This document shows positions 9,366-17,465 of a DNA stretch of 62,624 nt, piece after piece (the stretch's first letter is position 1; every line of letters starts with the position of its first letter). The DNA comes from an uncultured Peptostreptococcaceae bacterium. GTDB lineage: Bacteria > Bacillota > Clostridia > Peptostreptococcales > Anaerovoracaceae. Under the pieces are notes generated by a model, which worked only from the letters and a program-made list of their open reading frames with translations, ran no database searches and was not told the origin of the DNA. The DNA is taken from contig CAJOKT010000012.1 in assembly GCA_905235115.1 (NCBI GenBank), positions 1 to 62,624 of the forward strand, in the 5' to 3' direction. The translations under genes and the position numbers were made by a program.

Positions 9366-9712
9366 AAGTGGGTCGCATTCTCCGAAACCACGGTTTGCGG
9401 CCCACTTCGCGCCTCGGTTTATGGGCCGCATTCTCCGAAATCATGGTTTGCGGCCCACTCTGCGCTTCGATCTGTGGGCCGCATTCTCCGAAATCATGGT
9501 TTGCGGCCCACTCTGCGCTTCGATCTGTGGGCCGCATTCCCACAAATCATGGTTTGCGGCCCACTCTGCACTTCGATTTGTGGGCCGCATTCTCCGAAAC
9601 CACGGTTTGCGGCCCACTTCGCGCTTCGATCTTCATGTCGGCGGCCCACTTCGCGCTTCGATCTTCATGTCGGCGGCCCACTTCGCGCTTCGATCTTCGT
9701 GTCGATGGAAGT
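9366..9712. repeat. Tandem hairpin array 2 (53-bp units)
   Basis: The arm TGCGGCCCAC starts at 9396, 9449, 9502, 9555 and 9608, exactly 53 bp apart each time. Each pairs with GTGGGCCGCA across a 15-nt loop (TCTGCGCTTCGATCT type), and an 18-nt linker (TTCTCCGAAATCATGGTT type) completes the unit. The first unit is slightly degenerate. After 9611 the period drops to 32 bp (GGCCCACTT at 9611, 9643, 9675) because one arm and linker are missing. The layout of 35-bp hairpin plus 18-bp linker equals that of array 1 although the sequence differs. Confidence 0.95.
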
Positions 9713-9725
9713 GCGGGCAGCCCAG

Positions 9726-9784
9726 AACCCGCCCCGCGGCGGGGCCTTTTGCAATCGAAAAGGACCGCCTGGGCGGTCCTTTCA
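9726..9784. terminator. Two back-to-back terminators
   Basis: GCCCCGCGGCGGGGC followed by CTTTT (9731-9750) faces plus-strand transcripts. AAAGGACCGCC / GGCGGTCCTTT (9759-9782) ends in TTTT on the minus strand and lies 14 bp past the stop of the minus-strand gene at 9797. Confidence 0.75.
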
Positions 9785-9796
9785 CAATTATGGTCT

Positions 9797-10465
9797 TTAC
9801 ATCTCCGTGATCTCTTCGTACTCTGTCTCCGATTTGAAGAGCGCGTTTAGAGCCTTGAACCTTTTTTCAACGAAGGCATCGATCTCTTCGTCTGTTGCGG
9901 TCCCCTTGAGTTTAGCCTTCATGGTGTTTGCCACGATAGTCTGGTGGAGTTTGGGATCGTTAAGGAAGTTCACTGTATATATCTGCTCAAACTGTCTGTC
10001 AAGAAGGCTCTCCTTCAGATCCTGGTCCTCAATTTTGGTGTATCTGGATTCGAAGTCAACAGCCTTCTTCAGTTCAGCGAATCTCTTCTTAACATATGCC
10101 TCGATCTCATCCTCGGGAAGGATTCCGTTCAGTTTGGCCTTCATGGTGTTGAGGACCACGATGTAGTGAAGGTCCATATCGCCTACGAAGTTCACGGTGG
10201 CGATCTGCTCGAACTGCTTGTCCAGAATGTTTTCGTCCGTCAGTGTAACTGGAGCGGATTCCGGAGCGATGTCAGCCTCTTCCGGCTTGCCTACTTCGTT
10301 AGCTCTCTCTTTGAGATATTTCTCGATCTCTTCCGGGGGAACGATCCCGTCAAGTTTGGCTTTCATCGAATTCAGAGCCACATCATAAAACAGTTTGCGG
10401 TCTCCCAGATGGCCGATCGAAACCTGATGATCGAATTCTCTGTCAAGAATCATTTTGTAATCCAT
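9797..10465 (-). CDS. Uncharacterised protein with three internal repeats
   Basis: I do not recognise the family. The 222-aa product contains three copies of a block of about 65-70 residues, beginning near residues 6, 79 and 153. Each carries ILD[RK]xF[DE]xQ, then a short beta-like segment, then a conserved xxNxMKAKLxG followed by an acidic helix [DE]EEI[DE]xxVxxR. There is no signal peptide, membrane segment or cysteine cluster; the protein should be soluble and helical. AAAGGAGG lies 6 nt before the ATG and a TATAAT sits upstream at about 10532, so it is probably well expressed as a single gene. It lies between rpmE and the tdh-kbl/array 2 region. The triplication suggests three similar ligand or partner contacts, but that is inference. 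Confidence 0.8.
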   Translation of the reverse strand: MDYKMILDREFDHQVSIGHLGDRKLFYDVALNSMKAKLDGIVPPEEIEKYLKERANEVGKPEEADIAPESAPVTLTDENILDKQFEQIATVNFVGDMDLHYIVVLNTMKAKLNGILPEDEIEAYVKKRFAELKKAVDFESRYTKIEDQDLKESLLDRQFEQIYTVNFLNDPKLHQTIVANTMKAKLKGTATDEEIDAFVEKRFKALNALFKSETEYEEITEM

Positions 10466-10685
10466 TGCTTTCCTCCTTTAAAAATGCTCTCTACCGTAAA
10501 CCGGTTTCATATAATTCCATTGTCATTATATCACAGCGCAAAAAAAATTGTATACTTTATTTTTGCTTCCGTTCCCCGTCCTCCCCCGCCCCGGCGGTGA
10601 AACCCGTGCCGTTGACATCTGACATGTTGTGGACGGTCTTCATGATCCGGCGCTTACAGTTTTTCGTTCATTCCGGCTCAACATG

Positions 10686-10708
10686 AAAATACCCCGGCAA
10701 AGCCGGGG
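10686..10708 (-). terminator. Terminator of rpmE
   Basis: CCCCGGC-AAA-GCCGGGG at 10692-10708, read on the minus strand and followed by TATTTTC, 11 bp past the rpmE stop. Confidence 0.75.
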
Positions 10709-10718
10709 CGTATGTGTC

Positions 10719-10916
10719 CTACAGGTTGTACTTGTTCTTGAACTTTTCAACACGGCCGCCACGGTTGACCATCTTGGCTGCGCCTGTGAAGAACGGGTGG
10801 CATGCTGAGCATACATCCAGCTTCATTTCAGGCTTCGTTGATCTCGTCATAAACGTGTTACCGCATGCGCAAGTTACTTTACAGTCCACATAGTTGGGAT
10901 GGATTCCTTCCTTCAT
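10719..10916 (-). CDS. rpmE: 50S ribosomal protein L31
   Basis: A 65-aa large-subunit protein. It starts MKEGIHPNY as in the family and keeps the zinc-binding cysteines (CACG near residue 16 and [10 protein letters not shown] near 36), so it is the zinc-containing form. GGAA/AAGGAA lies just upstream of the ATG. Normally it sits directly after rho; here the radical-SAM pair, prmC and DUF1385 are between. It has its own terminator. Confidence 0.97.
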   Translation of the reverse strand: MKEGIHPNYVDCKVTCACGNTFMTRSTKPEMKLDVCSACHPFFTGAAKMVNRGGRVEKFKNKYNL

Positions 10917-11098
10917 GTCAGTTCCTTTCCCGGCAGCAAGTTACTGCCGTATTCTTGAGATGTCTGCGCCGTGTCTGACCGCGGAGCCATGCTTTAAGGG
11001 CCTTGGGTCCCGCGCCGGTGGCCATGGCGGTCACAGCTTTTCAACTATATCACAGGAAGAGGGGGAATGCAAGGGAGAAATTGCAAATTCTCATAAGT

Positions 11099-12466
11099 CT
11101 ATTCTTCTGCCTTGGCTTCCATGGCTTCCATGGTTTCTGAAAGTATTGCCAGGCCCTTGATTCCTTCTTCTATGGTTCTGCGATATCTCTCGCAGTCTCT
11201 GGGGGAGAGTTTGAATACCTCCCCTGTGTTCAGAAGGAGCTGTCCCAGGCACGGTCCGCATACGGTATCTATGAAACAGTCGCGGCACTCTTCGTGCCCC
11301 TTCTTTTGGCTGAAAGCTAAGAGACGATACAAGTTATCTTTAAAATGCTCGCTTTGGAACACATTGTCTTCCATTACATTTCCCAGATGCAGTTCGTCCA
11401 CATCCGTCAGCATGAAGCAGGGATAGATATCCCCTTTTGTGTTTACCGACAAGGTGGAGTTTCCTGCACCACAGAACATACTCATCGGTTCCGCCTCTTT
11501 GTCTTCCAGGAGATCTATGGTAGATTCCGCACTCATGTAGGCTCTGCAGGGATTTTCCGGATCATTGATAAGCCGTCTTGCGTACTCCTTCATACCGCGG
11601 GGAAAAGCTTCCGTGTCCAGCAACGCGAATGAGCAAGCATCGGTTCCCCCGGCAGGGGCAATATGAATGCCGGCTTCCGGAAACATTTCATGAAGATGAT
11701 CATATATTTCCATCACAGAGACTCCTGCATCTGCGTGGATCTGGGAATATGTCACTTCGATCCCAAAGGCTCCCACAGCGTCCCTGTACTTCTTCATATT
11801 TTCGAGTATCAATGAACTGCTGCCGGAACCGTCAGGGAAGGGGCGAAGCCTGTCGTTTATCTCCGGAGTCCCGTCATAACTGATGGTCACGGCAACATTA
11901 TATGTCTTTACTATGTCGATAAACCGGTCATTTATCAGGGTGCCGTTTGTTACCAGACCTACAGTGCACTTGCCATTATGTTCCTTTTCAAGTTCCCTGA
12001 TCCTTTTACAGGCATATTCCAGAAGATCCAGATCCAGCAGCGGCTCGCCTCCGAAAAGCTGAAACATTTCGATGGAATCAAACTCCCCATAAAAGACTTC
12101 CATTATCCTGTCCAGCATTTCCCGGCTTATCATACCCTGCTCCGAGCGGTAAACTCCGCCGTTGGCATAGCAGTAAACGCAGCGCAGGTTGCAGTCATTG
12201 GCCAGATGTATGACCAGCCTCCGCAGCACTTTTTTATCTGTCTTTTGAGAAGATCTCTTCTTCACCGGACGTACCATGCAAGACAGATACTCCTCATAAC
12301 CGGCATCTTCCAAAGACCATTTCTCCATAACTGCGGGCTTGCTCTCCTGGCTTATGTCTCCGATCAGTTCCTTCATCTCATCGTCTACAAAAAAGAACCG
12401 CTTAGTTTCGGGGAAATAAGCAAGTTCTCTATTGTCATCCAATGTAATATATTTAACGCGGATCAT
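11099..12466 (-). CDS. Radical SAM/SPASM peptide maturase
   Basis: A probable iron-sulfur enzyme that modifies a ribosomally made peptide. The 455-aa product has an N-terminal domain of about 80 residues that may bind the precursor, the radical SAM motif CNLRCVYC (Cys92, Cys96, Cys99), the SAM-binding FGGEPLLD segment (about 138-145), and a Cys-rich C-terminal SPASM-type region (FCGAG, YPCF, ECRDCFIDTVCGPC, then a late Cys). Upstream by 82 bp, on the same strand, is a 72-aa cysteine-rich peptide gene that is the likely substrate. No protease or exporter gene is next to it. The class could be thioether-forming (ranthipeptide or sactipeptide), but the bond type cannot be read from sequence. Confidence 0.88.
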   Translation of the reverse strand: MIRVKYITLDDNRELAYFPETKRFFFVDDEMKELIGDISQESKPAVMEKWSLEDAGYEEYLSCMVRPVKKRSSQKTDKKVLRRLVIHLANDCNLRCVYCYANGGVYRSEQGMISREMLDRIMEVFYGEFDSIEMFQLFGGEPLLDLDLLEYACKRIRELEKEHNGKCTVGLVTNGTLINDRFIDIVKTYNVAVTISYDGTPEINDRLRPFPDGSGSSSLILENMKKYRDAVGAFGIEVTYSQIHADAGVSVMEIYDHLHEMFPEAGIHIAPAGGTDACSFALLDTEAFPRGMKEYARRLINDPENPCRAYMSAESTIDLLEDKEAEPMSMFCGAGNSTLSVNTKGDIYPCFMLTDVDELHLGNVMEDNVFQSEHFKDNLYRLLAFSQKKGHEECRDCFIDTVCGPCLGQLLLNTGEVFKLSPRDCERYRRTIEEGIKGLAILSETMEAMEAKAEE

Positions 12467-12548
12467 TATACTTAACTCCTTACAGCGGGCTTCGCAGGCA
12501 TAATTATCAAATGATAAACTTCACTTAAACGATTAAGAAATAATAGTT

Positions 12549-12767
12549 TTAGAAATTTACGCAGTCGTCTCCAATGAAGATCGGCTCGCATACGATGCGG
12601 GATCCCTGTCCTACGGGGACTATGCATCCCATTCCTTCAATATGACAAACAGGTGCATCACCACCTATGGGTTTACACTTGTCGTTTGTCGCATCATCGC
12701 CCTCTGCCCAATCGGGACGAGGCCATTTTCCAACAATGCCTGTGGTCTTTGCTTCTTTGAATACCAT
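12549..12767 (-). CDS. Cys-rich peptide, probable RiPP precursor
   Basis: A 72-aa peptide with no membrane segment or signal peptide. The first 30 residues are cysteine-free and charged (leader-like, containing KWPRPDW and AEGDD). Cysteines follow at 31, 41, 48, 60 and 69, spaced by Gly-rich stretches (IGGDAP, EGMG, VGQGS, IGDD). GGAGG lies 8 nt before the ATG. It is directly upstream of the radical SAM/SPASM gene and transcribed with it, the usual order for precursor and maturase. I do not match it to a named precursor class. No obvious double-glycine cleavage site precedes the cysteines. Confidence 0.75.
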   Translation of the reverse strand: MVFKEAKTTGIVGKWPRPDWAEGDDATNDKCKPIGGDAPVCHIEGMGCIVPVGQGSRIVCEPIFIGDDCVNF

Positions 12768-12796
12768 GGTCTATTCCTCCATTCATTCAGCGTTAT

Positions 12797-12820
12797 GCAC
12801 AGATATCTGTTATCTGTGTA
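12797..12820 (-). promoter_or_regulatory. Inverted repeat in the peptide-gene leader
   Basis: CACAGATA at 12798-12805 and TATCTGTG at 12811-12818, 5 nt apart, extended outward by GTTA/TAAC. It lies about 31 bp before the peptide start codon and downstream of the promoter at 12925-12930. It could be a repressor site or an mRNA hairpin. The regulator is unknown. Confidence 0.5.
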
Positions 12821-12924
12821 ACTGTCCCGCGAATGCCCGCTGCAGGATATCAGCGTATTTCTTCCGCCTCAGCAAAAGAATCGAAACAGCCGGGCTGTAA
12901 GCACCCGCCAAAAGCTGACTATTC

Positions 12925-12933
12925 ATTATACCA
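12925..12933 (-). promoter_or_regulatory. Extended -10 promoter for the peptide/rSAM operon
   Basis: On the minus strand the sequence reads TGGTATAAT, an extended -10 element, about 158 bp before the peptide ATG. A convincing -35 is not visible, as expected for the TGn type. It implies a leader of about 150 nt that includes the inverted repeat at 12797-12820 and a small ACAGCC/GGCTGT hairpin near 12887. Confidence 0.5.
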
Positions 12934-12996
12934 TTCCTACCTCAAAAAGAAAAACTTTTTTTGGCATTCACCACAAAACTTTTATAAACGGCGGTC

Positions 12997-13935
12997 TTAT
13001 ATCGAATCAGTATGCACGGTGACCACCCTGTCCAGGCCGTTCAGGTCCTTCAGGACCCTGACATCTCCCATGTCCGCCATGAGGGCTGGCACGGTCTCTC
13101 CCTGGTCATAACCGATCTCCATGAGGAGCCAGCCTCCGGACGCCAGATGACCTGCAGCCTCCCGGGCGATGATCCTGTAAAAATCCAGCCCGTCCTCACC
13201 TCCTGAGAGGGCAGTCCGCGGCTCGTGGTCCCTGACCTCTTCAGTGAGGGTCTCGATCTCAGCGTCCGAAATGTACGGCGGGTTGCAGAGTATCATGTGG
13301 AACACTCTGCCTTCCAGCGCATTGAACATATCTGATCTCACGATCTCCGTCTCGCAGCCGTTGAGTTCAGCGTTGGCAGCTGCGACTACCAGCGCGGCCG
13401 GACTGATATCTGAGAGAATGACCTCCGCCTCAGGAAAGTGCTTCTTCACCGATATGCCGATGGCTCCTGATCCGGTGCAGATATCCAGGACCTTGGGTGC
13501 CTGCGCCTGGGTCTGCGCCCCGCCGGCGTTCTGCGGTGTCCGGGCTTGCGCCCTGCAGGTGTCCTGCTGCGCCTGGGTCTGCGCCCCGCCGGCGACACCG
13601 AATTCAGACTCCAGTATCTCAAGCGCCTGCTCAACCAGGAGCTCCGTCTCAGGTCTGGGGATCAGCACAGACGGATCCACTCTGAAGGTCAGTCCCATGA
13701 ATCCCTGCTCGCCTGTGATATGCTGCAGGGGCTCGCCGGCCGCGCGCCTCTGGACAAGCTTCAGAAACTCCCCGCAGGTCTCGGTGTCCACCGGGTCGCG
13801 CTTCCCCATGAGGAACGCGGCGCTGTCCAGGCCGGTCATGAACATGTAGAGGGCGCGGGATTCATGGCGGGCACTGTCTTTTCCCGCCTGCTCCAGGATC
13901 TCCTCACCCTTTGCCAGCAGATCTTTTGCGGTCAT
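12997..13935 (-). CDS. prmC: Release factor glutamine methyltransferase
   Basis: Methylates the GGQ glutamine of release factors using SAM. The 312-aa product has the PrmC N-terminal helical domain, the GxGxG-like SAM site (DICTGSGAIG), and the catalytic NPPY motif (LCNPPYISD). Between the two domains (about residues 118-148) there is a low-complexity insert with two copies of GGAQTQAQ, encoded by a near-identical DNA repeat around 13498-13525 and 13566-13593. Typical PrmC proteins are about 280 aa, so the insert accounts for the extra length. The gene starts 4 bp inside the end of the DUF1385 gene (overlap at 13932-13935), so they are translationally coupled. Confidence 0.95.
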   Translation of the reverse strand: MTAKDLLAKGEEILEQAGKDSARHESRALYMFMTGLDSAAFLMGKRDPVDTETCGEFLKLVQRRAAGEPLQHITGEQGFMGLTFRVDPSVLIPRPETELLVEQALEILESEFGVAGGAQTQAQQDTCRAQARTPQNAGGAQTQAQAPKVLDICTGSGAIGISVKKHFPEAEVILSDISPAALVVAAANAELNGCETEIVRSDMFNALEGRVFHMILCNPPYISDAEIETLTEEVRDHEPRTALSGGEDGLDFYRIIAREAAGHLASGGWLLMEIGYDQGETVPALMADMGDVRVLKDLNGLDRVVTVHTDSI

Positions 13936-14993
13936 ATCTCTGCTCCCTCAGCGTTAAAATATGTGACTTCGCCGTCGATGGGCTCGCCGTTCAGGTTACA
14001 GAAGCCTTCGAAGTACACGCCCTTAGGCAGGATCACCGTGACCCCCTGAGCCCTGGCGTCCTCATCGGGAAGCACTGCTTTGACGGAGGCGATGGCCACC
14101 TCCAGCTGCTTTTCGTCGGGCTCCCTGGTGGTCAGTTTCTGCAGGTAGATGCCGGGGAGGCTTAAGAATTCGACGATCTTGTTTTGCGACCGGCCCGCCC
14201 ACTTGAGGAGCTCGTAGGAGATTCCCGCGATAAGCGGCAGAGCCAGAAGCCTGAAGCCGATCCTCATCCAGACATTGGGCCAGCCCATGAAAACGTGTAC
14301 GATGATGGCCACGATCATCACGAACATGAGAAAAGACGTGCCGCACCTGGGGTGGAGGCGGTAAAAAGTCTGGGCGTTCTCCGGGGTCAGCGGCAGGCCG
14401 TTCTCGTAGCAGTGGATGGTCTTGTGCTCGGCCCCGTGGTACTGGAAGACCGTGTTGATGTCCTCCAGCCTGGGGATCAGCGCAATGTACCCTATGAAGA
14501 GGGCTATCCTCACCAGCCCCTCCACCAGGTTCAGCAAAATAACCGAGTCGGTGACCTTCCTGAGTATGCCCACGATGGCGGTGGGCAGCAGCATGAATAC
14601 GCCGATGGCAAGGGCCAGGGCCAGCACCACGGATATGGCCATGGTGGCGTTCCAGGCTTTTTCCTTGCCCAGTTTCCTTTCGAGCCAGCCCTCGGACTCG
14701 CCTTCGCTGTACTGCTCCGGGGCGAACTTTTCCAGCACGTCCGCCGAGTACATTATGGTCTTGGTTCCAACCACCAGGGAGGCGATGAAAGTCACCACGC
14801 CTCTTAACAGAGGTATTTTGCTCCACTTTCCCATGGAAAGAGTAGGCTGGGTCTTCATGTGGATCCTGCCGTCGGGGAGCCGCACGGCGATGGCGGTCTT
14901 CTCGGGACCGCGCATCATGATGCCTTCCATTATGGCCTGTCCCCCGATGGACGTGGGGCAGGCGTCTTTCAAAAATATCCTGTCGAAATCCAT
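13932..14993 (-). CDS. DUF1385 family membrane protein (YqhQ-like)
   Basis: A 353-aa integral membrane protein of unknown function. The N-terminal GGQAIMEGIMMRGP segment (about residues 17-30) and the central YHGAEHKTIHCYE motif (about 208-220), with its two histidines, mark the DUF1385 family. Four or more hydrophobic helices lie at about 60-80, 120-145, 160-180 and 235-280. The gene starts immediately at the end of rho and overlaps prmC, matching the conserved rho / DUF1385 / prmC order of clostridia. The conserved His/Glu residues hint at metal binding, which is not established. Confidence 0.92.
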   Translation of the reverse strand: MDFDRIFLKDACPTSIGGQAIMEGIMMRGPEKTAIAVRLPDGRIHMKTQPTLSMGKWSKIPLLRGVVTFIASLVVGTKTIMYSADVLEKFAPEQYSEGESEGWLERKLGKEKAWNATMAISVVLALALAIGVFMLLPTAIVGILRKVTDSVILLNLVEGLVRIALFIGYIALIPRLEDINTVFQYHGAEHKTIHCYENGLPLTPENAQTFYRLHPRCGTSFLMFVMIVAIIVHVFMGWPNVWMRIGFRLLALPLIAGISYELLKWAGRSQNKIVEFLSLPGIYLQKLTTREPDEKQLEVAIASVKAVLPDEDARAQGVTVILPKGVYFEGFCNLNGEPIDGEVTYFNAEGAEI

Positions 14994-16534
14994 TAATCTA
15001 CAAATACCTTCCTGATTATGTTGATGAAATCCTTGTTGCTTCTGGTGTGCTGGAGGGTGTCGATTATCTCCTCAGTGACCTGAGCCTCCGGTTTGCTGGA
15101 AAGAGCTTTTCTCATGGCCCAGACTGCCTCCAGTTCCTCCTGGCTCATGAGCAGGTCCTCGCGCCTGGTGCCCGAGCGGTTCAGGCTGATGGCCGGGAAG
15201 ATCCTGAGTTCGGAAAGCTTCCTGTCCAGATGAAGCTCCATGTTGCCGGTGCCCTTGAATTCCTCGTAGATCACGTCGTCCATGCGGGATCCGGTCTCGA
15301 TGAGGGCTGTGGCCAGTATAGTGATAGATCCGCCTTCCTCCATGTTCCTGGCGGAACCGAAAAACTTCTTGGGCTTGTAAAGCGCTCCCGGATCGATGCC
15401 TCCCGAAAGTGTCCGACCCGAATTGGGCACCACCAGGTTGTATGCTCTGGCGAGACGGGTGATAGAATCCAGAAGCACGACCACGTCCTTCTTGTGCTCC
15501 ACCAGGCGGCGTGCGCGCTCCAGCACCATCTCCGCCACCTTAACGTGATGTTCAGGCATCTCGTCGAAGGTGGAGTAGATCACCTCGCCGGACCTCAGGC
15601 TCCTCTTCATGTCGGTGACTTCTTCGGGGCGCTCGTCCACCAGGAGCACGATGAGTTCGGTCTCGGGGTAGTTCTCCTCTATGGCATGGGCGATCTTTTT
15701 GAGCAGCACAGTCTTGCCGGCCTTGGGCGGCGCCACGATCAGACCCCTCTGGCCCTTGCCGATGGGGGCGATCAAGTCGATGAGTCTGGTCGAGAGTTCC
15801 CGACCCTCGGTCTCCAGTTTAAGCCTCTCGTGGGGGAACACCGGCGTCAGCTCATCGAACCTGGGCCTGCGGATGGCGGCTCCCGGCTCCTCGCCGTTCA
15901 CCGTGTTCACGTAAAGCAGCGCTCCGAAGCGCTCTCCCTCGTGGGGAAGCCTGGTTATGCAGTTTATCTTGTCGCCCGTCTTCAGGTTGAAACGCCTGAT
16001 CTGCACAGGGGACACATATATATCCTTATCGGATGTAAGGAAATTATCGAACCTCAAAAACCCGAAGCTGTTCTCCTCCTGGATGTCCAGGATACCTTCC
16101 ACCACGGGGCGCTCCTGCTGGGGGCGCTGGATCGGGGCGGCGGTATCGGTTGGGTCGGCAGTGTCGGCGGCGGTACCGGCGTACTTCTCCGGGGTGGGAG
16201 TGTCGGCCCAAGCCGCCTGCGCAGCGGGCTCAGCCGGTCTTCCGGAGTCGGCGGCCCAAGCCGCCTGTGCAGCGGGCTCAGCCGGTTCTGAAGCAATAAT
16301 CCCGGAGGGTCCTGCGTCAGGCTCCGCCACGGGGTCCACTGTGTCATCAGTTGCCGCGGTCACAGCATCCTCCGGCTCAGCACCCTTTGAAGCTATCTTC
16401 CTTTTTTGTCTTTTTACCACCTTTTTAGGTTCTTCACCCTCTGTTTCAGGTACAACAACACCATCCTCTGAAGTTTCAGCGGCAGCTACCCTGGCTTTTT
16501 CGATAATTTCTGCAGTCTTTCTGGTTCTTGGCAT
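14993..16534 (-). CDS. rho: Transcription termination factor Rho
   Basis: ATP-dependent RNA translocase that ends transcription. The product of 513 aa has an N-terminal variable region, the cold-shock-like RNA-binding domain ([16 protein letters not shown], about residues 150-215), and the ATPase with Walker A (APPKAGKT) and Walker B ([10 protein letters not shown]). The start is set at ATG 16534 (MPRTRK), with AAGGAGAT at good spacing; a longer frame to 16612 has no support. Residues about 50-145 are a disordered, acidic and Ala-rich insert with two copies of [11 protein letters not shown], encoded by a DNA duplication near 16206-16290. Such inserts are known in clostridial Rho. Confidence 0.97.
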   Translation of the reverse strand: MPRTRKTAEIIEKARVAAAETSEDGVVVPETEGEEPKKVVKRQKRKIASKGAEPEDAVTAATDDTVDPVAEPDAGPSGIIASEPAEPAAQAAWAADSGRPAEPAAQAAWADTPTPEKYAGTAADTADPTDTAAPIQRPQQERPVVEGILDIQEENSFGFLRFDNFLTSDKDIYVSPVQIRRFNLKTGDKINCITRLPHEGERFGALLYVNTVNGEEPGAAIRRPRFDELTPVFPHERLKLETEGRELSTRLIDLIAPIGKGQRGLIVAPPKAGKTVLLKKIAHAIEENYPETELIVLLVDERPEEVTDMKRSLRSGEVIYSTFDEMPEHHVKVAEMVLERARRLVEHKKDVVVLLDSITRLARAYNLVVPNSGRTLSGGIDPGALYKPKKFFGSARNMEEGGSITILATALIETGSRMDDVIYEEFKGTGNMELHLDRKLSELRIFPAISLNRSGTRREDLLMSQEELEAVWAMRKALSSKPEAQVTEEIIDTLQHTRSNKDFINIIRKVFVD

Positions 16535-16583
16535 GAATAAGATCTCCTTTGGAAATAAAAGAATAATAGAACTATACAAGGTC

Positions 16584-16612
16584 ATTGTACACTTAAAAAC
16601 TGTGGGGTTCAA
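16584..16612 (-). promoter_or_regulatory. Sigma-A type promoter of rho
   Basis: On the minus strand, TTGAAC (16607-16612), a 17-nt spacer, then TACAAT (16584-16589), about 50 bp before the rho ATG. A CGCAAAAAATC tract lies directly upstream of the -35. Confidence 0.75.
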
Positions 16613-16640
16613 GATTTTTTGCGACTCCCGGACGTATGGT

Positions 16641-17435
16641 CTACAGCAGGAATCTTTCGACGAGAGTGCAGACGAGCTTCATGTCCAGCGGCGACTCCCT
16701 CGTCTCAAAGGTCATGATCATGTTGATTCCCGGGTACCAACCGCTCAGCTGGAGGTCGTTTATTTTCCTGACAACCTGCTTCATGTACACGGGGTCGTCC
16801 ACCAACCCGAAATGCTCATGTATGAAGACCACCCGTTCCGGCACGTTCAGGAGGGTGAAATCCGGGTGCACCACCCGTCCGTTCCACAGCCTCAGCGGAC
16901 ACTCGTACTTCATGGGAATCTTGTAACTGTCATACATGTCCGCCAAAAGCGCCTCGGATTTGGACCGCACCCTGAGGCCATTCGCAGAATAAAACCTAGG
17001 CGCCCCATCCTTGAATCCCAACTGCTGATACGGTTCCGCCAGCCACTGCCTCACGAATTCCTCGTCGGAAATGAACCGTGGCACCACCAGGCCGCGCCTG
17101 GACGGCGTTAGCTTATCGTACACCTCCTCGATGGTTCCTCCGTCCCACGCCTGCTGCAGATTCCTTATGGCTGCAAGCTCCTGCTCTGCCATCTTCCTGA
17201 TGGAAGTGTCGTAATCCCGCTGCGCAATGGCCGCCGCAAGGGGGATGTCTTCTTTTCTTACATATTTACCGGAACGATCGGAGGTACAACTTCGAATATA
17301 GTATTTGTTTTTCCCTTTGTGATTGGATGCACGCAGCTTCCCCGGCGGCGCGTTATCAAGAGCCTCGGTGATCTCTCTTATTATCTCCGTCAACGCCTCA
17401 CTTCTGTCAGTTAACATGTGTCTCATAATACCCAC
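16641..17435 (-). CDS. PD-(D/E)XK-like nuclease domain protein next to array 3
   Basis: A 264-aa protein. The C-terminal half carries a pattern like the PD-(D/E)XK nuclease fold: Glu161 in RSKSEAL, Asp192 in HPDF, and Glu207 with His209 in IHEHFG, followed by [12 protein letters not shown]. The N-terminal half (residues 20-145) is helical and charged ([16 protein letters not shown]). The start is set at GTG 17435, 8 nt after GGAGG; ATG 17426 is the alternative. The reading frame stays open upstream through array 3 to 18020, but that extension is repeat sequence. Target and biological role are unknown. The direct adjacency to a hairpin array suggests they belong to one element. Family assignment rests on motif spacing only. 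Confidence 0.75.
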   Translation of the reverse strand: MGIMRHMLTDRSEALTEIIREITEALDNAPPGKLRASNHKGKNKYYIRSCTSDRSGKYVRKEDIPLAAAIAQRDYDTSIRKMAEQELAAIRNLQQAWDGGTIEEVYDKLTPSRRGLVVPRFISDEEFVRQWLAEPYQQLGFKDGAPRFYSANGLRVRSKSEALLADMYDSYKIPMKYECPLRLWNGRVVHPDFTLLNVPERVVFIHEHFGLVDDPVYMKQVVRKINDLQLSGWYPGINMIMTFETRESPLDMKLVCTLVERFLL

Positions 17436-17465
17436 TTCTACCCCTCCTCGATTATGTATTTGGCT

